DNA of 64,000 nt from Odontesthes bonariensis (taxonomy: Eukaryota > Chordata > Actinopteri > Atheriniformes > Atherinopsidae). Each line of letters starts with the position of its first letter. Within the stretch, counting starts at the first letter, position 1. The stretch is from positions 15,094,743 through 15,158,742 of the forward strand of contig NC_134510.1 in assembly GCF_027942865.1 (NCBI RefSeq). Reading direction: 5' to 3'. The position numbers were made by a program, and so were the translations under genes. The notes beneath the pieces were generated by a model. The model was not told where the DNA came from, did not search any database, and saw only the letters and a program-made list of their open reading frames with translations. Shown in pieces: positions 36,301 to 46,156 of this stretch.

Positions 36301-39300
36301 GGAGGAGCAAATCAAAGTTTGGTTCACCACACAGAGGCTGAAACAAGGCATTAGCTGGTCACCTGAAGAGGTATTATCATGATGAATTGTGTTTTTGCTG
36401 CTCTGTTCTTAAGTGTTACTAATGCATGTAAATGGGATGGTGAAAACGTTTTAAATGCAACAATATGCAAGTGTTGGGTAGGTGTGTAACAAATCCATTC
36501 CTTCTATGACAGGTGGAAGAGGCCAGGAAGAAAATGTTCAACGGTACCATCTCCTCGGTGCCTCAGACTTTGACTGTGGTTGCTCCAAAGCTTAACTCCC
36601 ACTCATCAGCCAACCAGCTTGTTCACACCACAATGTCTAAATCCCTGCAGCCGGCAGCCTCTGTCCTCCATTCCCTCCCCAGTCATCTGTTGGGACAGAC
36701 CAGCCTCGTCCTGACTCCTGTTGCCAACGGCTCCACCGTCACTTGCGCACCGCTGGCACTCACAGTGGCTACCCAGGTACAGCAGCTCAGGCTGAAATGA
36801 AAGTCTTGTGGATGTAGAAAAAATAAAAAGTATAAAAATTAGGGCTGGGCAACGATTAAAATTTTTAATCTAATTAATCACATGATTTCCCTGATTAATC
36901 ACGATTAATTGCATTTGTATGCAAAATCCAAAAATGAATTCAAAAGTAGTGTATAGCTTTTAGCATTTAGTTTTATTTTAAATGTACTGCCATATGAATG
37001 AAAGTGCCATAACATTTGTCGTGCAAACACACTTTTAACATCAGCATCTTTATGTAGTTTTTATGTAGAAGCCTCGCTCCACTGTCTGTTTCCTTGAATG
37101 ACTTGCTGCTATCAGTTGTGTGTTTTGCCTTTAAGTGATATTTTAGACTGGAACTACTACGGTGATGAGACAATTCAACTTGGCAGTGTTTACAGATGAC
37201 TTTGGTTCTGTTGACTGCGCCGTCTGGAAGAATTTTAAAATGAAAATGGCCGAGTAAAAGTTCTGTACCCTTCTCCATGTTTGGTGGATCCGCCAATTAC
37301 TTTCTTTTCCGGTTCCGCAGCAGACGGCAACAGACTTTTACAAAATAAAAGCCTGTGAGCAACAGACTTTTACAATAATGAAATAAATAGTAAAACATAG
37401 ATATTTAAATATTTATCGGCGTTAAACAATTAACGAGTTAACGCGATAATAACGAGTTAACTCGCCCAGCCCTAAAAAAAAATTCAACTGCAGCATAAGC
37501 TTGTTCTCACTTGGCATACAACTTGAGTCAGGGAGACTAACCTCCATGATTACTGCAGGTGGGGCAGTCGCTCAAACGACCTTTGGCCTCTCCTGTGATC
37601 GCCACGGAGAGTAAACGACCGTCCATCATTCAGACCATCTCCGCGCCCATGGCCGCATCCAAGCCGGCATCACCCAAAGTGCTGAGTTTCACAGTGGACC
37701 CCAATAAGACAGCCGAGCAGCTGTCAGTGCTCAGGTCCAGCTACACACAGTGCCCCTTCCCTGAGGAAGATGAGGTAAGAATAAGTGAGTCAGTGGACTT
37801 TTAGTGTTTTGGTTTTTTTTCCCTAAATGCACACTCACTAGTCAACCCACTCACTGGCGGTGTCATCTAATGCTGTGTCATGTGGTAGATTTACAGGCTG
37901 ATAGAGACCACTGGGCTGTCCAGAGGAGAGATAAAGAAGTGGTTCAGTGAGCAGAGGCTTCTCAACCTCAAAAGTATGTTGACATGATGAAATCCTCCAG
38001 ACTCATTTGCATGTTTTAAAGAAGCTACATTTAGTTCTTTGAGAATAATCCTGAATAGCCAAACAATACATGTATTAATCACCTGTGCTCTCTTGGACAA
38101 GGTTTTAAGTGTTTTCTTTGTGTGTGTCTCTTGGAGGTGTACCTCCTCCACCTGTGTTGGTGAAAGCAGAGGCAGCACCTCCAGTCAAAGACGGCCCTGT
38201 TAGGAGAGCAGTCCCCAGCCAGTTTCCCCTGCTGGAGAGGGTGAAGGGGAAGTCGTCAGAGCAGCTGAAGGCGCTGGAGGAGAGTTTCCAGAGAAGCAGC
38301 TCTCCAACAGAGGCAGAGCTCGGTAAAGCAATCAACCCTCTACAAAAACGTGAACCCCGTCGCGACCAGAGCCCCTCCAGTGCAGTCATGGATGTGCTGG
38401 AGCCAGTTCTAAGGTGGTTCTGCAAAGAACCAGCTTCAAGCAGGCTTCATTTGCATAATTACGTCACTTTAAACATCTCCTCCAATAATACTCCAATTCA
38501 CCTCTTCAAGTGAATTTTTAGATTTCTGTCGAGGATCCCAGTTTTAATTCCCCAACAGATCGCAGCATTTGTCGTGCTTTACCTGCTAACTGATGTCATG
38601 ATATCACCGGTTTGTTTTCTGATATCTGCTTTAAGCAGCACTCGTGTTTGTGGACGCTCTCTGCGACGCATACTGCCGTTTCTAAGCAAACTGAATTCAT
38701 GTGGAGTGTTTCGAGTGGGGTCTATAAACGCCGGTTGGTGATATTAAAACGCCCGACAATATTATTAAAAACAAGCGCTGTTTAAAGATTCAGTTGAAAA
38801 CAGCAGTTGTGAATGCCTCTCTGTGGGGGCGCATTGGGCTCAGACATGAACACTAACCTCATGTGCTTACACTGCTGCTTCAACTACGGAGAAGGAATAT
38901 GTATAATTGAACGCGGTAGTTCTCCTTTAATAATATGTTAAAAGACGTCATTATAAGAAAGCTCATTAAAACCTCATTAAAAGTGGTCTAAAACATTTAG
39001 AATCTGATACTTTGGAGTTCCTGAGAAAGGTGATTACAGAATTTTTCACCTTCTTATTACAGAAGTCAGATAAACTGGGTAATTGGTTTGCACTTAGAAT
39101 TTTTCTTTTCTAGTCTTATTAGCCACTCAGAGCCTTTTGTTTACCCATTAACGCACATTCACACTGAGCGTTTCATCTTAAATATTTTTCTGTACGTTCT
39201 GTACTTTAACCAGTTGGCCTAATTAGCAGTTTGTTGTGTTCTTGTCAAGTTCGGCATCCTTACTAATGACTTAGATATTTAAAGAAATCAAGTTGCGTTT

Positions 39301-41053
39301 TCTTCCATTTATTCAAGCTCCCAGCATGTGACTTGATTTTCTTTCACCCCGGAGGAGCAGCATGCCATCTCTGGTGGGATTCTACACGACAGAAATAGCA
39401 GAAATGTTTTTAATGAGCCCCTTTTTAACTCCCCTGGAGAGAGACTGAGATTTCTTAAAGAGAACCCCTCCACATGGAGGTAACACAGATCATCTGATGA
39501 ACCCAGCTCTTTTTCTGCAGACCAGCTGGCCCAGGAGACCAGGCTGTCAAAGACGGAGGTGGACTGCTGGTTTTCAGAGCGCAGGGCGCTGCGGGACAAC
39601 ATGGAGAAGGTTTTACTCACCATGGCCTCCAAGAACACAGAGGACCGATTCGAGCGGCTGGGAGGAGCGCTGCTGAACGGCGCCTCTCATCGCGAGCAGG
39701 ACGGGAAGCCTCTCCGCTCCCCTCCTCACCCACCTGCCTTCTCCTCTTCCTCCTCCTCCTCCTCCCCACCTGTGCTCGCAGCTTCCTCACCTCAGCGGCC
39801 GACCCATTCCTCTTCAACATCTCCTCCCGTCCTCACCTCGTCAAGCTCCTCTTCGCCACACCCTCCCATCCTGTCAGCCTCCAGCCCGGCGCCCATCTCT
39901 GGTCGCTCGCTGGCCCTGCTCAGGGAGGTAAGAGGAAGTGATGAAAACTATTCTTCATTAACACAGATCAGATCAGAGGACGGTGTATAAAAATATGCCA
40001 CTAAGTGGAATTTAACAGCAAGCTGTAGTGAAATTAATTTGAGGTAATTTAGCCTTGATGGCTTCAATTAACTTAAGTTACTATGTAAGTGATGTCCACA
40101 TAAGCTTGTCCTTACAGATGTTCTGCCGGACCCAGTGGCCATCTCCTGAGGAATACAGCCAGCTGGAGGTGCAAACAAGCCTGGGACGTACTGACATTGT
40201 CCGCTGGTTCAAGGACCACCGCTCGGCACTGAAAAACGGTGAAACGTTGGACTGGATGGAAGGTTTCCAAAACCATAACCTTGTAGAGCAGCAGAAAGCA
40301 GGCCAGGAACAGAACGGCCAGAGTTCTGAGAGAGACCCGAGTGTTTCCTTGGAGGTCAAGGCTGTGAAGGGTGAGTTTTTTTTGGGGTGAAGATCATAGA
40401 CTTCTTGCTGGTTTATTTTGTATTTTTCTTTCATCATTATTACTATTTTGCAAGAGTGTGATACCATTGTTATCTTTTGTTGATCCTACAACCCTGCGTG
40501 CAGTGGACAAGGCTGGTGGGAGCGTAGCAGCTGCAGAGAACTCCACACTGTCCGATCAAGACGAAGTGCAGTTGTTTACTGACATACTAACCCAGGGCAT
40601 GACAGACTTGAGCCGGACCAGACAGGACCAGACCAGCTGCAGTCCTGCTGACACAGAGAGGCGAGTGAAGAAAAGAGGAAATTTTTTACTTGTTTTGTAC
40701 GGACAAAAAACAAACTCATTTTGCTGCTAATATCTGATTTAATTTCCCTCAAAAACAGTCAAGGAAAACCGAATCATATGGTAGCAGCAAGATGGGATTA
40801 TTGCATTACTCCACTTTACTCTTATTGGTACCATTAACTGGAATTTCATGCAGGATTTATGCCATCTTCAAAGGCAAACAGGAAAAAAATATTATTTTCT
40901 TTGCGGTTCTTAGAAGGAGTTTGTTTTGTTGCCAGGTGGGGAAAAGTCACTGTGGCTGTGGCAGAGGAGACGGAAGCGGGAGTGGAAAGACAGAGGCTGG
41001 CGATGGACACCGACATTCTGACTCTTGAGCAACCAGGGAGAGTAACCGGTTGA
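32022..41053 (+). CDS. zhx2: zhx2 gene, coding span: zinc fingers and homeoboxes protein 2 (11 coding exons, ~905 aa)
   Basis: Zhx2 is a nuclear transcriptional regulator, in mammals mostly a repressor that dimerises with other ZHX proteins and with NF-YA. The joined exons are 32022-32120, 32409-33128, 36158-36370, 36513-36776, 37559-37774, 37889-37973, 38137-38322, 39521-39927, 40118-40370, 40504-40660 and 40936-41053. They encode two C2H2 fingers (residues about 95-116 and 127-148) and four homeodomains (about 281-340, 476-532, 566-622 and 722-775), each with a WF-containing recognition helix. The opening MSSRRKASTPCMIR, the GGYECKYC finger and the SWLTAASKHPEE homeodomain identify ZHX2 rather than ZHX1 or ZHX3. 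Human ZHX2 is about 837 aa. Mammalian ZHX2 has its coding sequence in one exon, whereas here it is split by ten introns. The last junction is uncertain. Confidence 0.9.
32409..33128 (+). CDS. zhx2: zhx2 coding exon 2 (both C2H2 zinc fingers)
   Basis: It encodes residues 34-273. Finger 1 is ECKYC...HVDANH (C95, C98, H111, H116) and finger 2 is LCAVC...HNERCH (C127, C130, H143, H148). The acceptor is TTTTGCCAG and the donor CCCAG/GTAGGA, with phase 0 at both ends. An unspliced read-through would stop soon after 33182. Confidence 0.92.
33292..33341. repeat. (AT)n microsatellite
   Basis: About 24 TA units with one TACATA interruption. Confidence 0.85.
33480..34260 (-). pseudogene. Decayed Tc1-family transposase in zhx2 intron 2 (antisense)
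   Basis: The minus-strand translation of 33933-33676 contains RRIVRKKLLLSTNNIAAQLR and then FVKLHLNKPKRLLEQCPLD. It ends with VGGTMIWACF, which corresponds to the Tc1 core motif normally reading GGGSVMIWACF. The more N-terminal part lies at 33960-34130 and is frameshifted. The element belongs to the same Tc1 group as the relic at 21.4-22.4 kb. Confidence 0.8.
35615..35950 (+). repeat. tRNA-derived SINE (V-SINE-like)
   Basis: The head contains an A-box-like GTGCTTAGTGGTTAGAG and a B-box-like GGATCGATTCCCAC. The central region (CCCTTGAGCAAGGCACC, then GGGGCGCTGTGACTGGCTGC) is the conserved core I recall from teleost V-SINE families. The tail ends AATAAATCTGATCTTA. The whole element is in the sense orientation of zhx2 intron 2. 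Confidence 0.8.
36158..36370 (+). CDS. zhx2: zhx2 coding exon 3 (homeodomain 1)
   Basis: It encodes residues 274-344, from VPKVAVPLNTTKYNP through a complete homeodomain with recognition helix IKVWFTTQRLK. The acceptor is GTGTTTCAG and the donor GAAGAG/GTATTA, phase 0. Confidence 0.93.
36513..36776 (+). CDS. zhx2: zhx2 coding exon 4
   Basis: It encodes residues 345-432, the linker between homeodomains 1 and 2. It begins VEEARKKMFNGTISSVP and contains LLGQTSLVLTPV, both strongly ZHX2-like. Phase 0 at both ends. Confidence 0.9.
36840..37474 (-). mobile_element. Truncated hAT transposon with BED zinc-finger frame, in zhx2 intron 4
   Basis: The ends read TAGGGCTGGGC and GCCCAGCCCTA, a short terminal inverted repeat typical of hAT elements. 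The minus strand (37296-36973) encodes a BED-type zinc finger, VICKHCQVELSHHRSSSSLK followed by YHLKAKHT, the N-terminal DNA-binding domain of hAT transposases. The catalytic part is missing, so this is an internal-deletion derivative. Flanking bases are A-rich and a clear 8-bp duplication could not be seen. A second, interrupted copy of the same end lies at 8923-9267. Confidence 0.85.
37559..37774 (+). CDS. zhx2: zhx2 coding exon 5 (start of homeodomain 2)
   Basis: It encodes residues 433-504, including KKR-like basic patches and the first helices of homeodomain 2 (FTVDPNKTAEQLSVLRSSY). The donor GATGAG/GTAAGA interrupts the homeodomain in phase 0. Confidence 0.9.
37889..37973 (+). CDS. zhx2: zhx2 coding exon 6 (recognition helix of homeodomain 2)
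   Basis: It encodes residues 505-532, IYRLIETTGLSRGEIKKWFS and the following EQRLLNLK. The donor is AAA A/GTATGT, leaving one base of a split serine codon. Confidence 0.88.
38137..38322 (+). CDS. zhx2: zhx2 coding exon 7 (start of homeodomain 3)
   Basis: It encodes residues 533-594: a proline/valine-rich linker, then helix 1 of homeodomain 3 (SSEQLKALEESFQRSSSPTE). The donor CTCG/GTAAAG leaves one base of an aspartate codon. The intron position within the homeodomain resembles that of homeodomain 2. Confidence 0.88.
38323..39520. other. zhx2: zhx2 intron 7
   Basis: The phrase GGTAGTTCTCCTTTAA near 38915-38932 resembles one end of a TTAA-type element (compare TTAAAGGGGAACTCC at 4291), but no partner end was found. 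Otherwise nothing is recognised. Confidence 0.4.
39521..39927 (+). CDS. zhx2: zhx2 coding exon 8 (rest of homeodomain 3 and Ser/Pro linker)
   Basis: It encodes residues 595-730. It finishes homeodomain 3 (LSKTEVDCWFSERRALRDNM), then gives a low-complexity linker with three serine runs of five to nine residues, each followed by a PPVL, PPIL or PTHS type block. It ends GRSLALLRE, the start of homeodomain 4. The acceptor is TTTTTCTGCAG and the donor GGGAG/GTAAGA. Confidence 0.92.
40118..40370 (+). CDS. zhx2: zhx2 coding exon 9 (homeodomain 4)
   Basis: It encodes residues 731-814: MFCRTQWPSPEEYSQLEVQT, recognition helix DIVRWFKDHRSALKNG and the ZHX2-typical WMEGFQ. The donor is AAGG/GTGAGT, phase 1. 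Confidence 0.92.
40504..40660 (+). CDS. zhx2: zhx2 coding exon 10 (acidic C-terminal region)
   Basis: It encodes residues 815-866, an acidic Ser/Thr-rich segment (STLSDQDEVQLFTDILTQGM). The acceptor is GCGTGCAG. The 3' boundary is ambiguous. A GC-type donor AG/GCGAGT at 40660/40661 keeps the next exon in the frame that reads WGKVTVAVAEE. A weaker GT donor CGA/GTGAAG at 40664/40665 would put it in another open frame. Unspliced, the frame stops at 40730. Confidence 0.7.
40936..41053 (+). CDS. zhx2: zhx2 coding exon 11 (C-terminus and stop)
   Basis: The acceptor is TTTTGTTGCCAG. In the preferred frame it reads WGKVTVAVAEETEAGVERQR and ends LEQPGRVTG at TGA 41051-41053. The KVTVAVAEETE stretch resembles the mammalian ZHX2 tail YVEVTVGEEDA. 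In the alternative frame it would read VGKSHCGCGRGDG and stop at 41028. Confidence 0.6.
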
Positions 41054-43460
41054 TGGTCGGTTGGACAGGTGAAATGGCCTTTTGATTGTGACCCCATTGG
41101 GCTTAAACTGCTTCAGTAGGAAAAGAGGAATGAAGTGTTTATAGATGAGCATCAGATGTTTACAGCTTTTGTCACTTGTTTCCTTTTGTTCAAAGCACAG
41201 ATTTTTTTTTTATTTTATTTTTGGAAATTATATGGCTAATATACCAGCAACACTTTTATTTCAGTAAACATTTTAGTGCACCTTAAAAGCTTGCCGTCAA
41301 ATTTTTCTTAAATCTGCACAGCTATGGGGAAAAAAAAAAGTGAAATGTGACTGTTTCCACATGGCTGCTGGTGTTTCCAAGTTTTTCACCCACTGCATGC
41401 TGGGATACGTATCAGCCATCTGTGACCCTGAACAGGAAGGGTTGTGGAGAGTAAATGGATGACAGGAACGGATAGACTCTGAAAGCCTCAGCTTGTGTTT
41501 TGGATTAAATAAATGGTGAACTGTTGCTTTAAGATGCCACAGCTGCAGCCTCCAGTTAGCCAGGGTGTTATTAGTGTGTAATTACATCTGATTGGTCCTT
41601 CATAAAGACGGCATACACCATCATTAGCATCAAACACTTAAACAGAGGTACTTGAGTCCTATGAAGGCAACGCCAAAGATGCAAATGATGATAAACTTAT
41701 GGTTCATTTTGTCATTTTTATTTTCATAACCGTTGGTTTATGTTTTCTTGATTTCAAGATGTTAAACACCTTTTTTAACACGTATTTACTGTGGAATTAT
41801 TGGTAGATATTTTGTCTGATATTTGTCAAGTGTTGATATCAGTTGGCTTATCTGTTCCAGGTGGAGTGGATTTTCATTGATGTGGAGTCACCAGCCGCCG
41901 CGAGACGACCAAACATGGAGCCAGTGATGCGTCTGCCAGTGATGTCATCACAAAGCGCCAGGGACTGTTGTGTTCCAGTGTTGAAGTACTGACGTGAGGT
42001 GCAGACGCTGACATGATGAGGAGTGCCAAAGCTGGACTTGATGCATTGTTCTCACTACCATGATGGGGTTTTTGTTTTTGTTTTTTTAAGAAACACCCCT
42101 GTAAATATTTTTCTGTATTCCAAAAAAGAAGAATAAGATTTGTACAGTTTAATTTGGAGGGCGAGTTTTGTTACTTTTTATTGTTTTTTGAATGTCGACC
42201 CCCCCCCCCCCCAAAAAAAAAAGGAATATTTTTTTCTTTATCGTTGTTGTTTTGAGATCAAATTGTAAAATAGTCTATTGCTGAAAATCAGCTTTTTTTT
42301 TTGTGGCGGGGGGGGGGGGATCATACATGAATTTAACTCATTAGGAGTACATTTTGATGGCACTTGCATATTTTCCTGTGGTAATGATAGATATTCCCAT
42401 ACCAGGCTGTTTTCAAACACCTTCATAGTTACAGTGGTGACGACGGGAAGGATTGAGACGTGTTAGAGGGGCGTGTAGAAGGAGTGTGCAATCTAAACAC
42501 GACCTCAGCTCCTCCGCTGAGAGCGAACACACGGGCAGACCGCCATTGACAACAGCGGTGCTTAAACATCCTCGATTCTGGATTTGTTTTTTGTTTTTTT
42601 TTCTATGAGCTACTTTTTGGATCAGTATCTGAGGCGTGTTTGAGAGGCTGAGTCAGTACAGAATGTTAACTTTTCTGATAGAAAAATGATAAATCGGAGA
42701 GCAGAAGGTCTGTTCGATCACACCATGCTGCCTTTCCAGCTTATACTCGTTTCCCAGCAGCCTCGGACGAAAAGGGCAGAGTGGTGTACGATTTCAACTT
42801 TTGTCTTCTGTGTTTTACAAAGACTTTCCATACTTCTGGCTGAACTCGCCAAAAAGCCTTTTGGTGAAAATATTACATGCAATTTGAATAATCGGAGCTA
42901 CTTTGAGTCATCCATTTTATCCAGCTGTGGTCTGTGAACACTTCTCGTCTTTCTGTCTTTAGGTAGGGCCCTCTGTCCAAGCTGGCTCTGGTGATCTCTG
43001 TACACACTTTAAATGGAGGTTCATGAATGTCTGACACACAGTAAAAGAACCTTCACTGCTGATTTTTCTGACAAAAAAAAAAAAAGCATTTGGAATGTCA
43101 CAGCAGCCAAAGCTGTCATGAACTGCTTGCATGTTCAAGTACTTCAGTTTTTGTTTTTTTGTTTTTTTGTAACTCCTTTTCAAAAAAAACATTTAAAGGG
43201 TTCTCTTTCTTTTCTGGGTCTTGTTTGAAAATCCATGCAATATCTGTCCAGGCCAAGAAAGTGAAGGCCGGCCTGTCATTTAACCCTGATCTGAACAGCA
43301 GGTGTATGGCTGTACGCTAACTGCATGTCGGCTCCTGCCGCTTTACTTTCATGTTCAGACAAGTTATCTGGAGAACTGTATGTTTGGTTGACCAGAACGG
43401 GGAAAAACTGCTTGCATTTTCATTTTCTACTTTAAGTCTGCTGCAATTCAATAAAAACTC
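41054..43460 (+). other. zhx2: zhx2 3' UTR
   Basis: This is AT-rich sequence after the stop, with homopolymer tracts (C/A at 42199-42222, G at 42308-42319). AATAAA occurs at 41508-41513, giving a short UTR. A cluster at 43450-43455 and 43490-43495 gives a long one of about 2.4 kb. An acceptor-like TGTTCCAG at 41853-41860, followed by a 43-codon open frame, could mark an alternative terminal exon. Confidence 0.55.
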
Positions 43461-43495
43461 AATTAACTGGAAAACGTCCCTTTGGAGTAAATAAA
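43450..43495 (+). terminator. zhx2: zhx2 poly(A) signals
   Basis: Two AATAAA hexamers at 43450-43455 and 43490-43495 mark the probable distal end of the zhx2 transcript. Confidence 0.55.
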
Positions 43496-44039
43496 GTGAA
43501 AACACTCAGACGAGAACAGAGACTTAAGGACACGGGTTGCGGTTGTCCGTTTCCGGGGGTACTTTGTACAGAACAGGTTCAATATGGAAATTCTATGTCA
43601 CACTGTTCTGTTTGTTGGGAGGCGACTTCAGAACTGATAGAGGGGGATATATTTAAAGGAAGAGCTTTGTGCCCACGTAGAGTAAATTGTTGAGTTGGTC
43701 TGTCAGAAACGTTTCTCCTTCTTGGGAATTGGAAGTTTTGCGTGTCGCTGCGTGATGTAAGTGCAGAGTTTGACACCTATTTCCTGTTTAAGTGGGATAG
43801 TTTGATGGCCCGGAACTAAATTCAGACCATCTCTGGTTGAAATGATATTTTCACACATCTTAATGCAAGATTGACAAAGCGCTTTAACCTTTTCATAATT
43901 GTTTGATTGCTGGAGGGAGAGGGGGGGGGGGGGCGGCGTTTAGTTGGCTCGCGTGTCCTTTAAATCATTTTATGCTCGTCAGCTGCAGAGGTCCAAGAAG
44001 CTGTCCAGAAGCAACTGGTGAATATGAAATGTAACATTT

Positions 44040-45035
44040 ACGACCCCAAATTCAAATAACGTTGAGATGCTGTGTAAAATGTAAAAAAACAAGAATGCAA
44101 TCATCTACAAATCTCATTAACCAGTATTTTATTCACAATGGAAAACATATTTAAAGTGAGACATTTAGCTATTTTAACAAAAATATAAGCTCATGTTTTC
44201 TATAGTGGAAGGCTGCATGGAGGTGTGGTGGTTAACACTATTAGCTTCCTGGTTTGTATCTCAGCTGGGGCCTCTGTGTGGACTTTGTATGTTCGCCCTG
44301 CATGTGTGGCTTCTTTCCCGATACTCCTGCCCCCTCCTTCAGACCATACATATGCATGTTAGGTTGTGTTGGCTCTGCGATAAACTGGCACTTTGTTCAG
44401 GGTGTGGGCCCCAGTCCTCCTCCCTCGTCCAAAAATGCAGGTTAAATCCTGCATTTGTGTAAAACCTGCTGTCTTCTCTGGGTGAAAGCTTTTTTAAAAA
44501 GACTGACAAACCCAAATTTGAAATGCTTTAGAAATCATTAACGCAGCGTCTTCTGGACTGAAGCAGAGAGGAACCATCTGACTTATCAGTTTGAAAAAAA
44601 AAAAACCTGCCTCTGATTATAGGGGTGTATCAGTGCTAATGGAACTGACAACTTGCACATCGTGAGAGGCACCATCAATGCTAAAAAGTATATACAAGTT
44701 TTAGAGCAACGTGTGCTCCAGGTGCTGGACTGGTCTGCCTGCAGTCCAGACTTTTAACCAGTTGGCACATCATGAAATGCAAACAGTGAAGAGCGGGACT
44801 GTTGAGCAGCTAGATTCCTATAAGGGACAAGATTCCTCTCCAAAAGGTCCGGCAAATGGTCTCCCGACAGCTCTACAGGCGACGCTACACATTGGGAAAC
44901 GGGGCTCTGTCCCAACTTGTCCCAAAATAATAAAAATGTCTCAGTTTCAGCATTTGATATGTTTTCTATGTTACATTGCAAACAAAAAGTTGCTATAAAG
45001 GATTTGCAAATACATTTTACACAGTATCCCCTTTT
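44040..45035 (+). mobile_element. Decayed mariner/Tc1-like element hosting a SINE
   Basis: The left end ACGACCCCAAATTCAAATAA then GCTGTGTAAAATGTAAA, and the right end TTTGCAAATACATTTTACAC then AGTATCCCC, match the terminal inverted repeats of an abundant teleost mariner-like family as I recall it. A TA precedes the left end. Between them, on the plus strand near 44640-44900, transposase-like fragments remain: ACTTGCACATCGTGAGAGGC, and a segment matching the catalytic-region phrase TGGTCTGCCTGCAGTCCAGA. The frames are broken and the copy is internally deleted. Confidence 0.75.
44205..44440 (+). repeat. tRNA-derived SINE (HE1/DANA-like) nested in the mariner relic
   Basis: The phrases GGTGGTTAACACTATTAGC (A-box area), TTCCTGGTTTGTATCTCAGC (decayed B box), CTGGGGCCTCTGTGTGGAC and GCGATAAACTGGCACTTTGT follow the order of a very common teleost tRNA-type SINE. 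The copy is diverged. Confidence 0.7.
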
Positions 45036-45685
45036 TTTTTCTCCCCAGAACTTGTGTACTGGGAATTACTGTCATGAAGAGTCATCAGTAACAACAAAAG
45101 TAATAGTTTGTGTTTATCCTAACTATATTTTTCGTCTTATCATCATCAACCGGCCAAACTAGGAAATTATTTGCGGAGCATTCTGGGCTCTTGCCAGAGT
45201 CGTTTCAAGGCCTTGTATTAAGGAAACACACTCAGACTCTCTCATCCTTTCAAAAAACAACTGTTGTATTTACAAAAGAAGAGCAACAATCCATATTTCC
45301 CTCAGTTTGGTTAAGATAAGGTCTTAAGACAGAAAAACATCCAGCTCTGTGCCACCAAGGCTCAAAAAACATTTCACACACATGGAATTTCAGACCTGGA
45401 AACAGAGCACTCTTAATAGCTTGGCTCGTGTTCTGCTGAGGGATGGCTGATAGTGCTGTCCCAGTGCGTTGTAATTACAAAGTAATCTGATATGGCATCA
45501 CAGAGGGAGGAACTCGCGAGTCAAAATCAACAGCGTGCTGGTGTGCAGCTGCAACATCTCTCATCTTCCCGGTCCAACAGCAAGTTGTGGAGAGGGAAAA
45601 AAAGAAAAAAAAAAAGGGCAGAAGAAAGAGGGCGGGAAAGAAGGAAACAAGGGTGGCAGCAGGATCATCACAGAAAAAGAAACTA

Positions 45686-46011
45686 TTTATTTGTTTTTGT
45701 CTATCGGTTTCACATGGACACATCCGCAGTGGTAGAAAGAGTAGAGGTGGCTTTACTTGGTGAATTGAGCCTAAAGCCAGAGTCTGAGTCCTGCTGTGCA
45801 GTGCAGTATTAGTTAAAACACGCACTTCCTCATATTTCATCCTGCTGTATTCTTTAAAACTTAAAAATGGACGTGAATTAAATTTGAGGTCATGTTTTTG
45901 GTTTTTTATACCCTAAAAAGAGGAGAGAATGCGAGGAAGCAAGAATTTTAGCCCAAAAACATCGACTGCCCGGCCATTTGTTAGTGAGAGCTGAGTGGGT
46001 GTTGTTCTCGC
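45686..46011 (-). other. derl1: derl1 3' UTR (probable)
   Basis: This minus-strand sequence follows the derl1 stop at 46012-46014. The nearest AATAAA on the minus strand is at 45691-45686, about 320 bases downstream. The exact end is not known. Confidence 0.4.
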
Positions 46012-46156
46012 TCAATCATCCCCGAGGCGAAAGCCTTGTCCCCAGTTGTGACGTCCTCTCAATCCACCTCCTGCCTGTTCCTGGGCAGCCGGCCTCCTGC
46101 TGGGAGGAACTCCAAAGCCTGACACTCCCCCCCTCGTGTTGGGGAAGAACCGATAC
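46012..46156 (-). CDS. derl1: derl1 coding exon 8 (p97-binding tail)
   Basis: It encodes residues 206-253, YRFFPNTRGGVSGFGVPPSR through RGRHNWGQGFRLGDD and stop at 46014-46012. The SHP box is intact. The acceptor is CCCTCCAG. Confidence 0.95.

Noticed and set aside
45492..45812. Lys/Arg-rich frame near derl1
   Set aside because: It arises from an A/G-rich tract within the probable derl1 3' UTR. No domain is seen.
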